Under the pieces are notes generated by a model. That model searched no databases, was not told the origin of the DNA, and was given only the letters and a program-made list of their open reading frames with translations. A DNA stretch of 15,529 nt, from the NCBI GenBank assembly GCA_024699575.1, contig JAILPF010000376.1, positions 1 to 15,529 of the forward strand, written 5' to 3'. The stretch is from Acetatifactor sp. GTDB lineage: Bacteria > Bacillota > Clostridia > Lachnospirales > Lachnospiraceae. A program made the position numbers and the translations under genes. Shown piece by piece: positions 13,598 to 15,529 of the stretch (its first letter is position 1; every line of letters starts with the position of its first letter).

Positions 13598-14149
13598 TTA
13601 CTCTTTATTCTGAAAATCCTTTTTAATGTTCTCACAGGCATTTGCTGCTTTGTCACACATATCATTGATATCGATTGTAGCAGACTGTACTCCCTCGAAA
13701 CTGTATCTGCAATTGCTGAACAATCCAATAACCAGAAGAATCGCTACCAACCAGAAAGCAACAATCATTGCAACGATAAACAGAATCACAGGAACCGTGA
13801 ACAGCTCTTTACCATCCTTCTCCACCCGGAACTGACATTCGCAGGATTTTTGGAACAATTCCTTTGCTCTCTCTCCAAAATTATGCACTCCCTCTTTGAA
13901 GCGGGAACGCTTGCAGGATTCCTCATAATTGTTCTGTGCCTGTTCAAATTCTTTGGAAACATTCTGTTCCTCTGAAGATGTGGTGTAGTGATCCATCTTG
14001 GGAGAATTCACTTTGCCCTGCTTTTCAAGATAAATGACTGCATCCAGCAAGTCATCTCCCGATGCTGCTAAAGCTTCTTTAGCTTCCTCAAATGATACAC
14101 CTGTTTTTTCAACGATTTTTTCTACTTTTTCAAATTGATCCATATTCAT
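13598..14149 (-). CDS. UBA-like plus DUF4342-type membrane protein
   Basis: The 183-residue protein starts with a UBA-like three-helix segment (residues 3-46, FEKVEKIVEKTGVSFEEAKE...GDDLLDAVIYLE), as in the EF-Ts N-terminus. A charged linker (48-95) follows. The DUF4342-like part shows FRVEKDGKELFTVPVILFIV with a hydrophobic stretch of about 28 residues (117-144). The tail is short and charged. The family function is not known to me. It heads the two-component operon, so it may act as accessory sensor, membrane modulator or regulon member. Two ATGs (14149 and 14143) share the AAAGGAAAGG ribosome binding region and cannot be separated. Confidence 0.82.
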   Translation of the reverse strand: MNMDQFEKVEKIVEKTGVSFEEAKEALAASGDDLLDAVIYLEKQGKVNSPKMDHYTTSSEEQNVSKEFEQAQNNYEESCKRSRFKEGVHNFGERAKELFQKSCECQFRVEKDGKELFTVPVILFIVAMIVAFWLVAILLVIGLFSNCRYSFEGVQSATIDINDMCDKAANACENIKKDFQNKE

Positions 14150-14189
14150 AACCTTTCCTTTCCAATTGGTTTTTCTTTGTTACACCCTT

Positions 14190-14246
14190 ACTATACGGGT
14201 GCTTCATTAATCTAAAATGGAAGAAAGATTAAAATCAGATTAAAAA
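14190..14246 (-). promoter_or_regulatory. Operon promoter with 11-bp direct repeat
   Basis: On the plus strand AGATTAAAATC is followed by AGATTAAAAA, starting at 14226 and 14237 (period 11). On the minus strand this is a TTTAATCT direct repeat upstream of a poor -35 and a TATAGT -10 (14195-14190). A further inverted AGATTAA lies nearer the -10. The layout fits activation by an OmpR-type regulator such as the one encoded in the operon. Confidence 0.55.
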
Positions 14247-14300
14247 CATATATCTATTTTAACACAATTATTTATCACTTTAAAACCCTAAATATCAAGA

Positions 14301-14331
14301 AAGGTTCCTACCTCCGGTAGAAACCTTTTTT
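14301..14331. terminator. Terminator between the redox operon and the signalling operon
   Basis: AAGGTTCCTACC (14301-14312) pairs with GGTAGAAACCTT (14316-14327) with one mismatch on plus, a wobble on minus. It lies two bases or so after the MarR stop codon on the minus strand, where the tail is TTTCTTGATATTT. It insulates the downstream promoter. Confidence 0.7.
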
Positions 14332-14332
14332 C

Positions 14333-14767
14333 TTATGAAAATGTATTCAACAATTTATGAAGCAACCTGTAAAGCTCTTTTGCTTCATCAGAGCTCAACC
14401 GAAAGCAGCTTCCAATCTGCTGTGGAACAACCTTTGCCTGTTCTCTCAGTTCTTCGCCCTGTTTTGTGATGGCAATATTGAGCACACGCTCATCCTTCTC
14501 ATCACGTTTTCTGGTAATATAGTTCTTTTGCTCCAGCTTTTTCAAAACCGGAGTAAGTGTACCTGAGTCCAAAAAGAGGTAGTTTCCCAGGTCCTTTACA
14601 TTCATCTGCTTATGTTCCCACATTACCATCATTGTGATGTACTGCGTATAGGTCAAATCCAATTCATCCAAGAACGGCTTGTAGCGTCTCACGACCTCTT
14701 TGGCACACGCATACAACGGAAAGCAAAGCTGGTTTTCTAGTTTCAATGCATCATATAAATCAGCCAT
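14333..14767 (-). CDS. OhrR-type MarR family redox regulator
   Basis: The 144-residue winged-helix repressor closely follows the Bacillus OhrR pattern. It has LENQLCFPLYA with Cys15, Tyr19 and Tyr29, the residues that sense and stabilise oxidation by organic hydroperoxides. The DNA-binding part has LFLDSGTLTPVLKKLEQ and the wing ITRKRDEKDERVLNI. An additional Cys21 is present. OhrR represses the peroxidase gene ohr until its cysteine is oxidised. No ohr lies in this window; the gene instead follows a TSCPD protein by 20 bases and a flavodoxin. AAGGAG lies nine bases before ATG 14767. Redox sensing is inferred from the conserved residues, and the targets are unknown. Confidence 0.9.
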   Translation of the reverse strand: MADLYDALKLENQLCFPLYACAKEVVRRYKPFLDELDLTYTQYITMMVMWEHKQMNVKDLGNYLFLDSGTLTPVLKKLEQKNYITRKRDEKDERVLNIAITKQGEELREQAKVVPQQIGSCFRLSSDEAKELYRLLHKLLNTFS

Positions 14768-14787
14768 TGTGTCTGACTCCTTTTCTA

Positions 14788-15060
14788 TTAAACAGCACCA
14801 CTGTGTGCCAACTGATAATCATAAGCTTCACGAACCGCGCACGCCAACTGGTCTGCACAGGAAGTATCCCTACGTCCACAATGAATTCCTCTGCACTTTT
14901 CCTCTATCTGGGTCACAGTCCATCCATCTATCAATCTGGGAATTGCCTGCAGATTTCCGTTACATCCTCCGGTAAAAACCACATTAGTAATTATATCACC
15001 ATTGATATCTAATTTAATGTTCGTTGAACAAGTATTCTTTGTCCGATAATTGTACTCCAT
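14788..15060 (-). CDS. TSCPD domain-containing small protein
   Basis: This 90-residue protein belongs to the small stand-alone TSCPD family (TIGR03905-like). TSCPD segments otherwise occur at the C-terminus of B12-dependent ribonucleotide reductases. It shows CSTNIKLDINGDIITNVVF, GGCNGNLQAIPRLIDG, the CRGIHCGRR pair and DTSCADQLACAVREA, giving at least six conserved-looking cysteines that could bind metal or act in thiol chemistry. AAAGGAGG precedes ATG 15060. It sits 33 bases after the flavodoxin gene and 20 before the OhrR-type gene. Its function is not established; the redox context is suggestive only. Confidence 0.88.
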   Translation of the reverse strand: MEYNYRTKNTCSTNIKLDINGDIITNVVFTGGCNGNLQAIPRLIDGWTVTQIEEKCRGIHCGRRDTSCADQLACAVREAYDYQLAHSGAV

Positions 15061-15093
15061 GGTACTCCTCCTTTCCCATCAGCACAGATTATA

Positions 15094-15504
15094 CTACTCA
15101 ATGATACTCTTTGTAAACCTCTTTACTTCCTGAATGTCATTTTCATCCGGTTTTCCACGATGCATCATCTGGAAACTTCCTCTGCAATGGAACTCTCTCG
15201 TATCCAGGGAAATGCCCTGTGCTTCCAAAAGCTTTGAAATCTGTTTATAAGTAGACGGCAATAACGCAGCGGTACTAAAGTTCACAACCTTTTTAATCTT
15301 CTCCGGCTGCAAAGATTTTATAAATTCCTTAACCGCCTGATCAACTCCAGCCGCATAGACACTACTTCCCAGGAAAAGAATATCTGTTGCCTCTGTGATC
15401 GGTTCATCCATACGTTTTGCCTCAACGCCAGCAACCTCGGCGATTGCATCCGCGAGCTTCTTGGTATTACCTGTTCTGCTGAAATATCTTACTTCTACTT
15501 TCAT
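15094..15504 (-). CDS. Flavodoxin-like FMN protein
   Basis: The 136-residue protein begins MKVEVRYFSRTGNTKKLADAI, the FMN phosphate loop of flavodoxins. It continues with DILFLGSSVYAAGVDQAVKEFI and VVNFSTAAL, the alternating strands and loops of the flavodoxin fold. Length is normal for short-chain forms. I start at ATG 15504, eight to ten bases after AAAGGAA; in-frame ATG 15510 and GTG 15522 lie too close to or within that site. It heads the visible part of a flavodoxin - TSCPD - OhrR operon. It probably carries electrons in a redox reaction; the partner is unknown. The promoter is outside the window. Confidence 0.88.
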   Translation of the reverse strand: MKVEVRYFSRTGNTKKLADAIAEVAGVEAKRMDEPITEATDILFLGSSVYAAGVDQAVKEFIKSLQPEKIKKVVNFSTAALLPSTYKQISKLLEAQGISLDTREFHCRGSFQMMHRGKPDENDIQEVKRFTKSIIE

Positions 15505-15529
15505 TTTCATTCTTCCTTTCACGTAATGT

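Noticed and set aside
13598..14149. EF-Ts fragment, because of the UBA-like N-terminus
   Set aside because: The rest of the protein has a hydrophobic helix and a DUF4342-like core with no EF-Ts core domain; the frame is complete with its own start and stop.

Overview
The window reads as chromosomal DNA from a low-to-moderate-GC Clostridia, most like Lachnospiraceae. The basis is an argC-argJ-argB-argD operon with ArgR-type operators, a tRNA-Val T-box leader, strong GGAGG ribosome binding sites throughout, an Rpn-family nuclease/transposase, a class B sortase homologue, and response regulator and kinase types common in that family. The genus cannot be fixed from the sequence alone.

Layout. 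(1) Positions 1-3930, minus strand: arginine biosynthesis operon argC - GNAT acetyltransferase - argJ - argB - argD (only the first codons of argD are inside). Its promoter carries three matches to the ARG box, two of them 21 bp apart as in classic tandem operators. (2) 3998-5174: bidirectional terminator, then a solitary Rpn-type PD-(D/E)XK gene on the minus strand. (3) 5206-8248: a plus-strand valS transcription unit made of promoter, T-box riboswitch with GUA specifier and UGGU acceptor-pairing bulge, terminator, a 190-bp modular hairpin repeat, and a short (796 aa) ValS without the usual C-terminal coiled coil. It ends at a bidirectional terminator. (4) 8247-9514, minus strand: a class B sortase homologue that has lost both catalytic His and Cys, a doubtful Cys-rich ORF, a second copy of the modular hairpin repeat, and two promoters of identical, Pho-box-like architecture. 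(5) 9515-14246, minus strand: apparent five-gene operon of a UBA/DUF4342-type membrane protein, OmpR-type regulator, classical histidine kinase, LytS-like seven-helix kinase and a REC-SARP-like regulator. It is headed by an 11-bp-phased direct repeat that probably binds the OmpR regulator. (6) 14301-15504, minus strand: flavodoxin-like protein, TSCPD-domain protein and a one-Cys OhrR-type MarR repressor, ended by a terminator.

How it works together. Region 1 makes ornithine for arginine, with arginine control probable at both operon (ARG boxes) and enzyme level (ArgB N-terminal extension). Region 3 senses uncharged tRNA-Val. Regions 4-5 look like an envelope/signalling neighbourhood and region 6 like a redox-responsive operon. 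The least explained material is the catalytically dead sortase, the transcribed hairpin repeat present in both the valS leader and the sortase upstream region (same sense relative to transcription in each), and the duplicated promoter motif.
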